From NCBI RefSeq assembly GCF_002993365.1, contig NZ_PVNP01000054.1:20180-84179 (forward strand): a stretch of 64,000 nucleotides of DNA, read 5' to 3'. Below are positions 34,218-44,108 of this stretch, in pieces. The notes below the pieces were generated by a model. That model saw only the letters and a program-made list of their open reading frames with translations, searched no databases and was not told the origin of the DNA. This DNA comes from Marisediminitalea alba (GTDB lineage: Bacteria > Pseudomonadota > Gammaproteobacteria > Enterobacterales > Alteromonadaceae). The first letter of the stretch is position 1. Every line of letters starts with the position of its first letter. Position numbers and translations under genes: made by a program.

Positions 34218-36596
34218 ATGGCTAATTATGAACATCTTAAGATTGAAAGAGAACTGCTTGAAAATGAACGTAGAACAAGAAAAATCAATATTCCAAGACA
34301 TCCACGAGGTGATCTTCGTGGGCATGGTCAAAAATTATCCAGAGACTTAACTGAATCATTCAAATTCGCACAAAGTCAACAAACGTCACGCCCTGGTAAT
34401 TTTGTACTGAAAATTCGTTATACAGGACTTCTCGATATTACCCATCTAAACAAACATGGTATCGAGTTTGTAAGCCAAGAAGACAATCATCTGTGTGTTG
34501 TTTTTGTTGATGAAACCGGCATGGCTGTGTTTGCAGATCACTTGCAACGTCTAGGTTTAGACGATGCGGAGTTGACGTACAAACAGATTCTCGAAGCCAT
34601 AGAGGGAATCGATAACTGGACAAGTGATGACCGGAAAAGTTGGGCTCTAAGAAGGCATGGCTTACCAAGAGCAGAGAAGTTTCTCTTAGATGTAGAGCTT
34701 TGGCCTGTAGCTGTTGCTCATCACCCAGAGAGATTAAGCACTTGTGATGCATTTGAGCGTTGGCTAGCTCATAACGGAATACGGCGAACAGATAAAGTTA
34801 ACCTTGATAGCTTAGTAATGTACCGTTTGGAGGTTAACTCTAGTCAGGTTAATCTACTGCTGAATCACTCTGATGTCAGACTTGTTGATCTCCCCCCCAA
34901 GAGCGGTATTCGCTATAGCCAACTAAATTGTGACATCAATAGAATTCCTGAAGGAATACAATCCCCTACTCATCAAGCTGCAAGAGTTTGCGTCCTTGAT
35001 AGCGGAGTAAATACTAACCACCCCCTGTTGGCACCCGCAATTGCGGAAAGTGCAGACTTTATTGGTGATACAGACGGCATGGATTTGAATGGTCATGGCA
35101 CTGCTGTTGCTGGTGTAGCTCTGTATGGTGACTTGGAAGCGTGTAACTCAACAAATTATTGGCACCCTGAACTTTGGATTTTCAATGGTAGAATTCTTGA
35201 TGAGAATGCAGAATTTGACTCCAGTTCTATCGAAAAAACGCTCATTGAAGCTGTAACCTATTTTGTCGAGGAACACCAATGTCGGATTTTCAATTTGTCG
35301 TTAGGGAATTCCAATGCACCTTACGATAATCGCCATATTCGAGGAATTGCGTATGTCTTGGATAAATTGGCTAGGGACTTCAATATCTTATTTGTCGTTT
35401 CTGCTGGAAACTTCTCAGGCTCTATCGATCCAGATGTGCCAAGACATAGCTGGAGGAACGAGTATCCAGAATACCTTCTAGCTGACGAAAGTATCATCAT
35501 AGATCCAGCTCCGGCACTAAACGTTCTAACAGTGGGCAGCTTGGCTCGACATAACGCGACTTTCGATGCTCAACGGTATCCTGAAATTAGTCAATTGGCT
35601 CCAGCTACAGAAAATCAACCATCGCCATTTACACGTCACGGTCCATCTATTAAAGGCGCAATTAAACCCGAACTGGTAGCTATTGGTGGAAACCTGGCTA
35701 CTCCTATTAGAATAGGCAACGAACTGAAGGATGTTAAGAAAGGCATGGGGGTATTGACCTGCAATAGTCTATTCGTTGGGAACACATTGTTTAGCGAAAT
35801 TAGCGGAACAAGTTTTGCGGCACCTTACATTACCCATCTTGCAGGTCGTTTATTGAATAACTATCCGAAGGCTTCTGCTAATTTGCTCAGAGCACTACTG
35901 GTTAATCATGCGAATATGCTGTCGGAGATTGAAAACAGCTTTCCTGAAGATATGAAGAAATCTTATAGGAGCGCAAATGGACGAGATGCGTTTAGAGATA
36001 TAGCTGGTTATGGTGCTGTTGATGAGGGGGAGCTTTTTAGATCTTCACAAAATGCGGTTGTCTTAATGGCTGAAGATAAAATAGAAAACAACTCGCATCA
36101 CTTTTTCGAACTGCCGCTTCCCGATGATTTTTTAAGGTCTCAGCGTGCTTCCAGAGAAATTAGAGTTACTCTGTCTTATTGTCCAGCGGTCAGGACAACT
36201 AGGATAGACTATGTGGCCACTAAAATGTCTTTTAGGTTAGTCAAAGATCAGTCGCTTGAGTCTGTTCAAAGGCATTTCAATCACAGTACTCAGGATGAAA
36301 CTAAAACCAGAAATGATGATGCTACAAGCAATAGGGACATAAGTGCTGAATTAAGAGGTAAAGGTACGGTTCAATCTTCAACTTGGCGGATTAAACAGCC
36401 GAAGCCTTCTGAAAAGTGGTTTGTTGTAATTACTCGACAAGATAGAGATTGGGGTGAGGCGTTGAGTTTCGAACAAGAAGACTATGCCTTGGTTGTGACT
36501 GTTACTGATCGAGAGAATGAGGAAGCCCAGCTGTATAGCCAAATATCACAACGCATAGAGCTTAAGGCTAGAGAACGTGCACGGGCTCGAGTGTAG
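34218..36596 (+). CDS. ietS: Subtilisin-like (S8) serine protease of an IetAS-type system
   Basis: 792 residues. The S8 catalytic triad is complete: Asp in VLDSGVNTNHP (about residue 261), His in NGHGTAVAG (about 294), and Ser in SGTSFAAPY (about 533). The N-terminal 240 residues are a separate domain and the C-terminal 200 residues look beta-rich. No signal peptide, so it acts in the cytoplasm, unlike most subtilases. Paired with the AAA ATPase just upstream, consistent with IetS. The natural target protein is unknown. Confidence 0.8.
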   Translation: MANYEHLKIERELLENERRTRKINIPRHPRGDLRGHGQKLSRDLTESFKFAQSQQTSRPGNFVLKIRYTGLLDITHLNKHGIEFVSQEDNHLCVVFVDETGMAVFADHLQRLGLDDAELTYKQILEAIEGIDNWTSDDRKSWALRRHGLPRAEKFLLDVELWPVAVAHHPERLSTCDAFERWLAHNGIRRTDKVNLDSLVMYRLEVNSSQVNLLLNHSDVRLVDLPPKSGIRYSQLNCDINRIPEGIQSPTHQAARVCVLDSGVNTNHPLLAPAIAESADFIGDTDGMDLNGHGTAVAGVALYGDLEACNSTNYWHPELWIFNGRILDENAEFDSSSIEKTLIEAVTYFVEEHQCRIFNLSLGNSNAPYDNRHIRGIAYVLDKLARDFNILFVVSAGNFSGSIDPDVPRHSWRNEYPEYLLADESIIIDPAPALNVLTVGSLARHNATFDAQRYPEISQLAPATENQPSPFTRHGPSIKGAIKPELVAIGGNLATPIRIGNELKDVKKGMGVLTCNSLFVGNTLFSEISGTSFAAPYITHLAGRLLNNYPKASANLLRALLVNHANMLSEIENSFPEDMKKSYRSANGRDAFRDIAGYGAVDEGELFRSSQNAVVLMAEDKIENNSHHFFELPLPDDFLRSQRASREIRVTLSYCPAVRTTRIDYVATKMSFRLVKDQSLESVQRHFNHSTQDETKTRNDDATSNRDISAELRGKGTVQSSTWRIKQPKPSEKWFVVITRQDRDWGEALSFEQEDYALVVTVTDRENEEAQLYSQISQRIELKARERARARV

Positions 36597-36673
36597 GGAA
36601 TTCTTGTTCTGTAAAAATCACCCATGGAACAGGAAGATTAAATTTTTCGGGCCATATGTATTAGGATAAAAGA

Positions 36674-38599
36674 ATGAAACTGCACAGTATTCGGGTTTCA
36701 AATTTTCAGAGTTTTGGTGCTGAACCAACAGAACTGACACTGGAAAATATTACCTATCTGATTGGCCCCAACGGGTCAGGCAAGACTGCTGCACTCCAGG
36801 CTTTGTGCCGACTGTTTGCATTTGATCCATCATTACGCCGTATTCAGCGCTCAGACTTCCATGTCCCGCACGATGAACAAGAAGCGCCCGAAGAAAGGCA
36901 GTTATGGATTGAGGCGGACTTCGTGTTCCCCGAGTTGGAGGATGAAGAAGATAACTCGACCGTTGCTCCCCATTTCAGCCACATGCGCCTTGATGACCCT
37001 GACGGAATTCCTAGGGTACGATATCGCCTAAGTGCCACTATGGGCCTAGATGGGGATATTGATGAGACTTTTGTGTATGTGCTTGAAGCTGACCCGGATG
37101 GTTCGCCTCTAAATCCTCAAACGGTTCCCAGGTCTGAACGAAATCACATACAAGTCCACTATCTGCCCGCAAGAAGAGATCCGACTGACCACATAGCATA
37201 TGGAACGAACGCGCTGCTTGGCCGCTTGCTACGGGCAGTGAACTGGGAAAATGAACGGGAGGAGGTCAAAGGGTTCACCGACCAGATTAGTGAGAGTTTG
37301 GCTGCTAATCCATCGGTCAATGCTTTTAGTGCCCACCTGAAGAAAACATGGAGCACCCTTCATAAAGGCAGCTACTTTACAGATCCCAAGATTACTTTTG
37401 TGGCATCTGAGATCGAGGCGTTGCTTCGTCATTTGTCCGTATCATTCTCGCCTGGACATGATGAACATCTTGTCGATTTTTCCCGACTCAGTGACGGCCA
37501 GAAGTCGATGCTCTATCTGTCATTGGTTCTTTCATCTCAAGCAATTGGGCGTGCTGTCCTTGCCGGTGAGGACGGCTCTTTTGACCCAGAAAAATTGCGT
37601 CCGCCAGTCTTTACTTTGATTGCCCTTGAGGAACCAGAGAACAGCCTCTCGCCTCACTATCTGGGGCGGATTGTCAGCGCTCTGAACTCCATGACGAGCA
37701 ACGAGGATGCTCAGGCCCTAATCGCTACGCATGCTCCGTCAATGTTACGACGTGTCGATCCGGAACATATTCGATATCTTCGACTTACCGAAACCCGGCA
37801 ATCAAGAATTACGAAAATCCAATTACCCGCTAAAACCGATGAAGCGCACAAGTTTGTTCGCGAGGCTGTCCAGGCATTCCCTGAGATCTACTTCTCACGT
37901 TTGGTTGTGTTGGGTGAAGGGGATAGCGAAGAAATTGTACTATCGCGCCTTTTCCAAGCGAAAGGTGCGCCAGTTGATGAGTCAGCGGTTACGATTGCTC
38001 CGCTTGGAGGTAGGCATGTCAACCATTTTTGGCGCCTGTTATCAGCACTGCAAATCCCATTTTTGACCCTTCTCGATTTAGATGTGGGCAGATATCAAGC
38101 GGGCTGGGGAAGAATAAAGTATGTAAATAACCAACTTGGCTTATATCAACCTGAAAAAGTTCTGCCAAATACTTTTTCTTTATCAGATTGGAATGATGAC
38201 AAAGTACCTGTTCGTACCCACCATTTCTTTGAAAACGGTACTAAGAGTGTATTTGCAGAGCTGGAAATGCGTGGTGTGTTTTTCTCATTTCCAATGGATT
38301 TAGATTTTTCAATGCTCCTTGCTTTCCCAGATGCTTACGGTGTTCAGCAGGAAGTTCCGGATGACTCAACGATTAAAGCCGTGTTGGGCAAGAGCCATCA
38401 TGACTCATCCCAATATAGCTATGGCGAGTTAAATCTTTTCTCTACGTATCACAAGCTTTTTAAACTGGGCAGCAAGCCCGCTGCTCATATCGATGCTCTC
38501 GCTCAACTAAGCGACGAGGATTTGCTGGCGAACATGCCTGAATCATTTGGACGACTCACTGATGCCGTGATCGCCAAGCTTGCGGAACTGCCCGAGTGA
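36674..38599 (+). CDS. gajA: OLD-family ATPase/Toprim nuclease, GajA-like
   Basis: 641 residues. ABC-type ATPase: Walker A IGPNGSGKTAALQ (about 32-44), signature LSDGQKSML (about 272-280), Walker B TLIALEEPENSLSP (about 313-326). A Toprim nuclease domain follows: VLGEGDSEEIVL (about 414-425) and LLDLDVGRYQ (about 470-479), with the acidic metal-binding residues present. This is the plan of class 2 OLD nucleases. The next gene is a UvrD-like helicase overlapping by 4 bp, so the pair matches Gabija (GajA/GajB). It is about 60 residues longer than the Bacillus GajA I remember (about 578 aa), so subtype is open. Confidence 0.68.
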   Translation: MKLHSIRVSNFQSFGAEPTELTLENITYLIGPNGSGKTAALQALCRLFAFDPSLRRIQRSDFHVPHDEQEAPEERQLWIEADFVFPELEDEEDNSTVAPHFSHMRLDDPDGIPRVRYRLSATMGLDGDIDETFVYVLEADPDGSPLNPQTVPRSERNHIQVHYLPARRDPTDHIAYGTNALLGRLLRAVNWENEREEVKGFTDQISESLAANPSVNAFSAHLKKTWSTLHKGSYFTDPKITFVASEIEALLRHLSVSFSPGHDEHLVDFSRLSDGQKSMLYLSLVLSSQAIGRAVLAGEDGSFDPEKLRPPVFTLIALEEPENSLSPHYLGRIVSALNSMTSNEDAQALIATHAPSMLRRVDPEHIRYLRLTETRQSRITKIQLPAKTDEAHKFVREAVQAFPEIYFSRLVVLGEGDSEEIVLSRLFQAKGAPVDESAVTIAPLGGRHVNHFWRLLSALQIPFLTLLDLDVGRYQAGWGRIKYVNNQLGLYQPEKVLPNTFSLSDWNDDKVPVRTHHFFENGTKSVFAELEMRGVFFSFPMDLDFSMLLAFPDAYGVQQEVPDDSTIKAVLGKSHHDSSQYSYGELNLFSTYHKLFKLGSKPAAHIDALAQLSDEDLLANMPESFGRLTDAVIAKLAELPE

Positions 38600-40272
38600 T
38601 TGCTGTAGATGCATGGCTGCCTTCGGATGGGCTAACGCTTGAACCCAATGCACTGCGGGCTGCGAAGGAACAAGCGCGCTGTCTTGCACTGACGGCGGGG
38701 CCGGGTGCGGGCAAGACGGAAATGCTTGCACAAAGAGCTGACTTCCTCCTACGAACCGGAACCTGCCGTTATCCGAAGAGAATACTCGCTATCTCTTTCA
38801 AAGTTGACGCCAGCAAAAACTTGAAGGAGCGAATCCAGCGACGCTGTGGACAAGAATTGGCTTCCCGTTTTGATAGCTACACATTTCATGCGTTTGCAAA
38901 GCGTATTATTGATCGTTTCCGAGTAGTGCTTACTGGTAATGATGCTCTTGATCTGGATTATTCGATTGGCGAAAGAAAAGTCACAAGAAGGCAAATTACA
39001 TTTCATGATCTTGTACCGCTAGCAATTCAAATTCTTAAGGCCTCCACTGTCGCAAGAAATGCCATACGCCAAACTTACAGCGATGTTTTCTTGGATGAAT
39101 TCCAGGACTGCACGGATCAGCAGTATGAACTCGTGAAGGTAGCCTTCCAAGGTACAAGCATTCGTCTCACTGCTGTCGGTGATACCAAGCAGAAAATCAT
39201 GGGGTGGGCAGGTGCTTTGGACGGAATTTTCCAAACGTTCGCTAGGGATTTTTCAGCGGTCCCATTAAACATGTACCGAAACTTTCGTTCAAAACCACGC
39301 CTGCTTCGGATGCAGAACGAGATAATTCGCGTGCTCGATCCGGCTTCCGTCATGCCTGATCACCAACTTGCTGGTGAAGAGGGAGAGGTCTTCGCGTGGC
39401 AATTCGAGAATGCCCAGGGAGAAGCTGAGTACTTGGCCGATTTGATTGCCGGATGGATAAGAAATGAACAAGTTCCGTTATCCGAAATCGCCGTATTAGT
39501 GTCCAAACAACTAGATCTTTACGCCAATCACCTGATGGTGGCATTGGAAGTTAGGGGAATACCGTACCGGAATGAGCAGGAGATGCAGGATATTACTGTC
39601 GAACCTGCCGCAAGGCTCGTTGTTGACTATTTGTCCTGTCTCTATGGCCAGCGAGAGCCCAAAGCTTGGATTCGGCTGATGAATCAATTAATTCCCTTTG
39701 CCGATGATGAGGTGCAGTCTAGCGTCAGGCAAAATTTCCAAAGCTTCTTCAAGGAACAGCGAAAAATCATAGCCATGGCCGAGTTGTTGGATGAACCGTT
39801 TTCAGGATGGTGGGATTCTGTGTGTGGATTTTTGAAGGAAATAGGAATGGAGACTCTTGTTGCTCTCTCGCCTGACTATGAGTCACATGCCAGATTAGGT
39901 GAAGTTGTGGGAGATACCAAAGCACGCATTGAAGAATTGCTTGAACTTACCCCCGATTTGCCTCAAGCCTTGACTCGTTTCTCTGATGATCAGGCTGTGC
40001 GTATTCTGACTATCCATAAGAGCAAAGGATTGGAGTTCGACTCAACGATAATTATGGCAGTTGAGAACGAAATATTCTTTGGGGATCAAGATGCTAATCG
40101 GTGTGCTTTCTTTGTTGGTGTATCCCGTGCCAAACGTCGGCTTGTTCTTACATACGCCAAACAACGCGACAGGCCTCTTAACTATGCAAAAAGATGGGAT
40201 GTAATTCGAACTCCACAACAGGAATACCTTCAATATGCAGCAAAGTTTATTACCGATTTAACGCACATATAA
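38596..40272 (+). CDS. gajB: UvrD/Rep-type helicase, GajB-like
   Basis: 558-residue superfamily 1 helicase. Motif I TAGPGAGKTEML (about 33-44), motif II DVFLDEFQDCT (about 163-173), motif III AVGDTKQKIMGWAG (about 194-207), then HKSKGLEFDST (motif V region) and VSRAKRRLVLTYA (motif VI) are all seen. The GTG start at 38596 overlaps the GajA stop (GTGA), showing tight coupling. In Gabija, GajB senses nucleic-acid ends and activates GajA cutting. A strong terminator follows at 40372. Confidence 0.7.
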   Translation: MIAVDAWLPSDGLTLEPNALRAAKEQARCLALTAGPGAGKTEMLAQRADFLLRTGTCRYPKRILAISFKVDASKNLKERIQRRCGQELASRFDSYTFHAFAKRIIDRFRVVLTGNDALDLDYSIGERKVTRRQITFHDLVPLAIQILKASTVARNAIRQTYSDVFLDEFQDCTDQQYELVKVAFQGTSIRLTAVGDTKQKIMGWAGALDGIFQTFARDFSAVPLNMYRNFRSKPRLLRMQNEIIRVLDPASVMPDHQLAGEEGEVFAWQFENAQGEAEYLADLIAGWIRNEQVPLSEIAVLVSKQLDLYANHLMVALEVRGIPYRNEQEMQDITVEPAARLVVDYLSCLYGQREPKAWIRLMNQLIPFADDEVQSSVRQNFQSFFKEQRKIIAMAELLDEPFSGWWDSVCGFLKEIGMETLVALSPDYESHARLGEVVGDTKARIEELLELTPDLPQALTRFSDDQAVRILTIHKSKGLEFDSTIIMAVENEIFFGDQDANRCAFFVGVSRAKRRLVLTYAKQRDRPLNYAKRWDVIRTPQQEYLQYAAKFITDLTHI

Positions 40273-40371
40273 AAAGTCATTAGCTAAACTGCTCAGTTCA
40301 AAACTTGCAAAGCCATAAATCGTCCTCAAAAACGTTCCCTTTACTACATATAATGCAACATCTAGCGCGAT

Positions 40372-40410
40372 GTCAGCTCCAAAATATACTGGAGCTGACA
40401 AAGATTTTTT
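40372..40410 (+). terminator. Intrinsic terminator of the defence island
   Basis: Perfect 10-bp stem GTCAGCTCCA (40372-40381) / TGGAGCTGAC (40390-40399), then AAAGA and six T (40405-40410). It ends rightward transcription 4 bases before the stop codon of the convergent traN. Confidence 0.85.
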
Positions 40411-40413
40411 CTT

Positions 40414-43400
40414 CTAGTTATTCCCCGAAATTTCTTCCGTCGCCTCTTGGCGTAATTTCTGGGCATCCATTCCGTTTAGCCGTTCAATGGCTCTTTCTGC
40501 GGCACCCTGACGGTTTCCATCCACGTTTAGCGTACTTCCTGAGCCTGTGAGTCTTTCCATATCCAGTGACGGTACTTCGGGTAGGTTGCCTGTTATTGAC
40601 AAGATACCTATCCATTCATCCAGATTGACTTGGCTCCAATCTACCTGGTTTAACTGACTCGCGGTCAAACCTTCGCAGTTTGGTGACTTTGCACTGCCCC
40701 AGCCAAGGCCCAATTGCGGACGAACTTGTTCTTGAATGATCCGTGAAAGCGGCGAAGTAAAGCAGCAATATGACTGCCGTTTCTCAACACAGGCACCTAA
40801 GAACTTAGACTTGCAGTAAGAGCCTACATAATGGCAACTCTTCAATACCCGCTTAGCGTTCATCTCAAACTCACTCTGCTCACATTTCCAGATAAGCTGA
40901 ATGAGGATCATAGTGACTGAATAAATCATGTAGGCCGTCATAACCGTACTCAGAACCGCGCCCGCAGCGCCCCCCAGGGCAAAGTTACCACCCGAAACGA
41001 CACCATCGGCTCCAACCGCACCACCAACGTTACTAAACAGTGCCGATTGCGCCCCCGAACCAAACGTAGAGCCTACCCACTCAGCCGTTTTGTTGGTCAA
41101 CACCTGCATAAAGCCAGTCGCAGCTTGCTCCGCTCCCGCGCCAGCAGCCGTTGATGGCCCAGCCCCCATGAGAGAGTCCCATGCAGACACAAAAGGCTCT
41201 TTAACCGCACTCCAGGTACTGGTGATTGGTTCCCTGAGCGTATTCCACGAACCATAGATTGCCGAAGACGGATTCATGGCCATGACTGCCGTATCAAGCT
41301 TGTTAACCGCCACTATCATCGTGATGTAATCCGATAACGACACGCCACTTGGCTTTTCACAGCAATCCACTATGCCACCAACGGCTTTTTTGCACTGGCC
41401 AGCATTACCTTTAAAGACCGTACACTCGACGTTATCTTGGCCATCAGCTCCCGTACATGACATATCATTGGTCATAAACTGCGCCGCATTAAGCATCGCT
41501 GCGGCTTCTGCAAAGTTAGCCTGCTTGATTGACTCTGGCTCTAAACAATCTGTGCCCATACAGCGAACTGGCCCCTCACAGTTGTATTGAGTTTCCATTC
41601 GTGCATTTTGCACTTCAACGCTTTGTCCGCAGTCATACACCAAACTTTGGATATAGCAGAAGCCTTCATGACCAGCCCCGCCTTCAGTGCATTCGGTTCT
41701 GACGTACTGGCAGGCCAGGTTTTGCTCCAGCGCGGCACACGTATTGGTGGTCGTGTTTTGTCCGTTATTAACGATGGTTTGTGTATTACCATTGGCATCT
41801 ACCCAGCTGTCTGAGCTGCCCATGTTGAACTCTGGATGAGCAGTCGAAGCATTGTAGGTTGCTCTTGCCCTCCAGCATGAGAGTCCCAGTCCATCAGAGC
41901 TGCCGCGACTGGTTAAATGAACAGGAGACGAAACAACCGCTGGATAAAGGCTCCCAAGATTGGCCAACTCGCCACTACCAACCGTTAACCCGTCGATTCG
42001 TTTTGTGCCCGTATCCAAACACTGCCACTGCACGGCAGTAAACTGATCCGTTTGCATCAAGCATTGGTCTATGCCCGGATCACTTGATTGATGAACAACG
42101 TCCTGTTCTAAGTACTTGCCAGAGAAGGTCAATGAAGCGCTCAGTTTCGCAGGAGCCAAACACTTCTGAACTTCTCGGCTGCAAGTATCGAAATCGACTT
42201 TGTTCCAGCCGGATTCACATCTGGAACGAGTAACTTCCTGAGGTTCATGCCACGAAATAATCGACCCATTGGCGACTTTACACAATGAACCAACCAAGGT
42301 TCCTTTTGGACACGTCATTTCAGGGTATTTAATGGACGGTTTCGTCTCAGTCACCGTTTCCTTATTGCCCGTCAGTGAGAGTGTCGTTTTCCAACCATTT
42401 GCCTTGGATGGCGACTCGGTAATTTTTATCTCAGTATTTTGATTATCAAAAATTCTCAGTATCGCGTTCCCAGTTTGCATAGTACTGCTGTGCTGTGGAA
42501 CAAAGCTGAGCGTTTCAGAGCTAAAGCAACCACGCTCAATAGACCAGCTTTGTTGATGAGTTTCAGCGGATACACGTCGTTCTAACTGACACTCAGTAAG
42601 CGTGCTGATCTTCTCGCACACCTGGTAATCCGGTACATGCTTGGTTTCAGTAAATGGCGTAATCGTCTGAGTAGGCTCACAGGCCTCAAAACTACTTGGC
42701 ATAAGGTTAGATACCACACACTTTGGATCGCTGGTTTGCAATCCACAGTCATAGGTATCGGTAAAACGAATGCATTCACCTTTATCATTGGTCTCGGCAC
42801 ATTCTGACGACATGAAGCCACAGGAAGGATTATCTTCAAGCACTTGGCAGGCCTGATTTTCAATCCCCTTATAGCTTTCATCATCCACACTGACTTGTAC
42901 ACGCCGACACAAAGGCGATATGCCAGCCACTGGGCTTGGGGCAAAATAGGATTCACAAACTGAAACACCATTGACCACCGTACATCCGTTGGTTGATGAC
43001 GGCTGATCCGTACATTGAATGCTGTAGTCTGAAAACTTAGCCGGGATATCCGCTGCTTGTTCGATACAGGACTGTGGTGACCAACTATCATTCATCACCA
43101 CCTTGGTTGGATCAAAGCGCACCTTGATGCGTGCATACCCCTCACCACTACCCGTTACCGATACGCGAATTTTGACTGGCACTTCTAAACCGGGCTCTAC
43201 CGCTTTTAACTTGGCGGTGAGGTCAGTATTAGGATTGCGCTCCCAACTGGTACTGAGCTCGCAGCGGCCAGCCGTTTCTGGTGGAAAGTTATTGTTCGGC
43301 CCAGACCAGACTTTCTGATCGCCAAGCCAAACTTGCATGTAGTCATCCCATTTGGCGTACTCAAGAACGGCTGAAGTAATCGCATCGGGGTTCACGACTT

Positions 43401-44106
43401 TTAGTGTGATGGCCTGTTCAAACACTTTACAACGGCCACTCCAGTAGTTGTCGCCAATACGTCCTATCCAAACTTCAAGACACCCTTCACCACAAGAGCG
43501 AAGGTTCATCGGCCCTGAAACATGCTCAATGATGCCTGCCGTGTAATCGTGAGTAATAGTGCAGCTGTTAACCGCTGTATTGAGCCTGTCACATTGCTGG
43601 TAATTTGGGCTGCCTTCACCTTGAGACTCACAGCCTGGGAAGCTTTGCGTTAATAGATTGGGGTCAGTTTGAACCGCATCAGTTAATGCCCAAAGCGGAT
43701 CATTGACCATATCTGGCCGAGACCGGTCTTTGATTTGCTGTAGCGAACGAAATGCTTCACCCATAGCGCCACTTTCAGATGCCATGCTCTCTTGGCGCTG
43801 TGTCCCCAATTGATTCATACTGGCATCAGAGCCATAAACGCCCGTTAAGACATCCAATGAGCCCTGATCCATACCAGGGAAAAGCTCTTGCAAGTTAATG
43901 GACTCATGACCACTGCCATTCGGCACCGACAACGTATTGCCGTTAAGTGCGGGCATCGTCCAGTTTTGCAGTAATTGCTTACCTTCTTGTTGTCCGCTTA
44001 GGCCGGATTGGCGCTGCACATCAGCGGCCACACCATGTAAGGGCAAGCACGCCATAGTGATTGATAAAATACCCGCTAAAACTCGGGTAAAAAGCGTTGG
44101 TTTCAT
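40414..44106 (-). CDS. traN: TraN, outer-membrane mating-pair stabilisation protein
   Basis: 1230 residues, cysteine-rich, with a signal peptide (FTRVLAGILSITMACLPLHGVAA). F-type TraN contacts the recipient surface and stabilises the mating pair. Many paired cysteines run through the protein (for example CKVFEQ, CVVSNL, CEQSEF, CHYVGSYCKSKFLGACVEKRQSYCCF). A late hydrophobic stretch near residues 1050-1070 (GAAGAVLSTVMTAYMIYSVTMIL) is notable. It is the last gene of the traC-to-traN operon read leftward, preceded by traU by 2 bp. Size agrees with SXT/R391 TraN. Confidence 0.92.
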   Translation of the reverse strand: MKPTLFTRVLAGILSITMACLPLHGVAADVQRQSGLSGQQEGKQLLQNWTMPALNGNTLSVPNGSGHESINLQELFPGMDQGSLDVLTGVYGSDASMNQLGTQRQESMASESGAMGEAFRSLQQIKDRSRPDMVNDPLWALTDAVQTDPNLLTQSFPGCESQGEGSPNYQQCDRLNTAVNSCTITHDYTAGIIEHVSGPMNLRSCGEGCLEVWIGRIGDNYWSGRCKVFEQAITLKVVNPDAITSAVLEYAKWDDYMQVWLGDQKVWSGPNNNFPPETAGRCELSTSWERNPNTDLTAKLKAVEPGLEVPVKIRVSVTGSGEGYARIKVRFDPTKVVMNDSWSPQSCIEQAADIPAKFSDYSIQCTDQPSSTNGCTVVNGVSVCESYFAPSPVAGISPLCRRVQVSVDDESYKGIENQACQVLEDNPSCGFMSSECAETNDKGECIRFTDTYDCGLQTSDPKCVVSNLMPSSFEACEPTQTITPFTETKHVPDYQVCEKISTLTECQLERRVSAETHQQSWSIERGCFSSETLSFVPQHSSTMQTGNAILRIFDNQNTEIKITESPSKANGWKTTLSLTGNKETVTETKPSIKYPEMTCPKGTLVGSLCKVANGSIISWHEPQEVTRSRCESGWNKVDFDTCSREVQKCLAPAKLSASLTFSGKYLEQDVVHQSSDPGIDQCLMQTDQFTAVQWQCLDTGTKRIDGLTVGSGELANLGSLYPAVVSSPVHLTSRGSSDGLGLSCWRARATYNASTAHPEFNMGSSDSWVDANGNTQTIVNNGQNTTTNTCAALEQNLACQYVRTECTEGGAGHEGFCYIQSLVYDCGQSVEVQNARMETQYNCEGPVRCMGTDCLEPESIKQANFAEAAAMLNAAQFMTNDMSCTGADGQDNVECTVFKGNAGQCKKAVGGIVDCCEKPSGVSLSDYITMIVAVNKLDTAVMAMNPSSAIYGSWNTLREPITSTWSAVKEPFVSAWDSLMGAGPSTAAGAGAEQAATGFMQVLTNKTAEWVGSTFGSGAQSALFSNVGGAVGADGVVSGGNFALGGAAGAVLSTVMTAYMIYSVTMILIQLIWKCEQSEFEMNAKRVLKSCHYVGSYCKSKFLGACVEKRQSYCCFTSPLSRIIQEQVRPQLGLGWGSAKSPNCEGLTASQLNQVDWSQVNLDEWIGILSITGNLPEVPSLDMERLTGSGSTLNVDGNRQGAAERAIERLNGMDAQKLRQEATEEISGNN

Positions 44107-44108
44107 GG

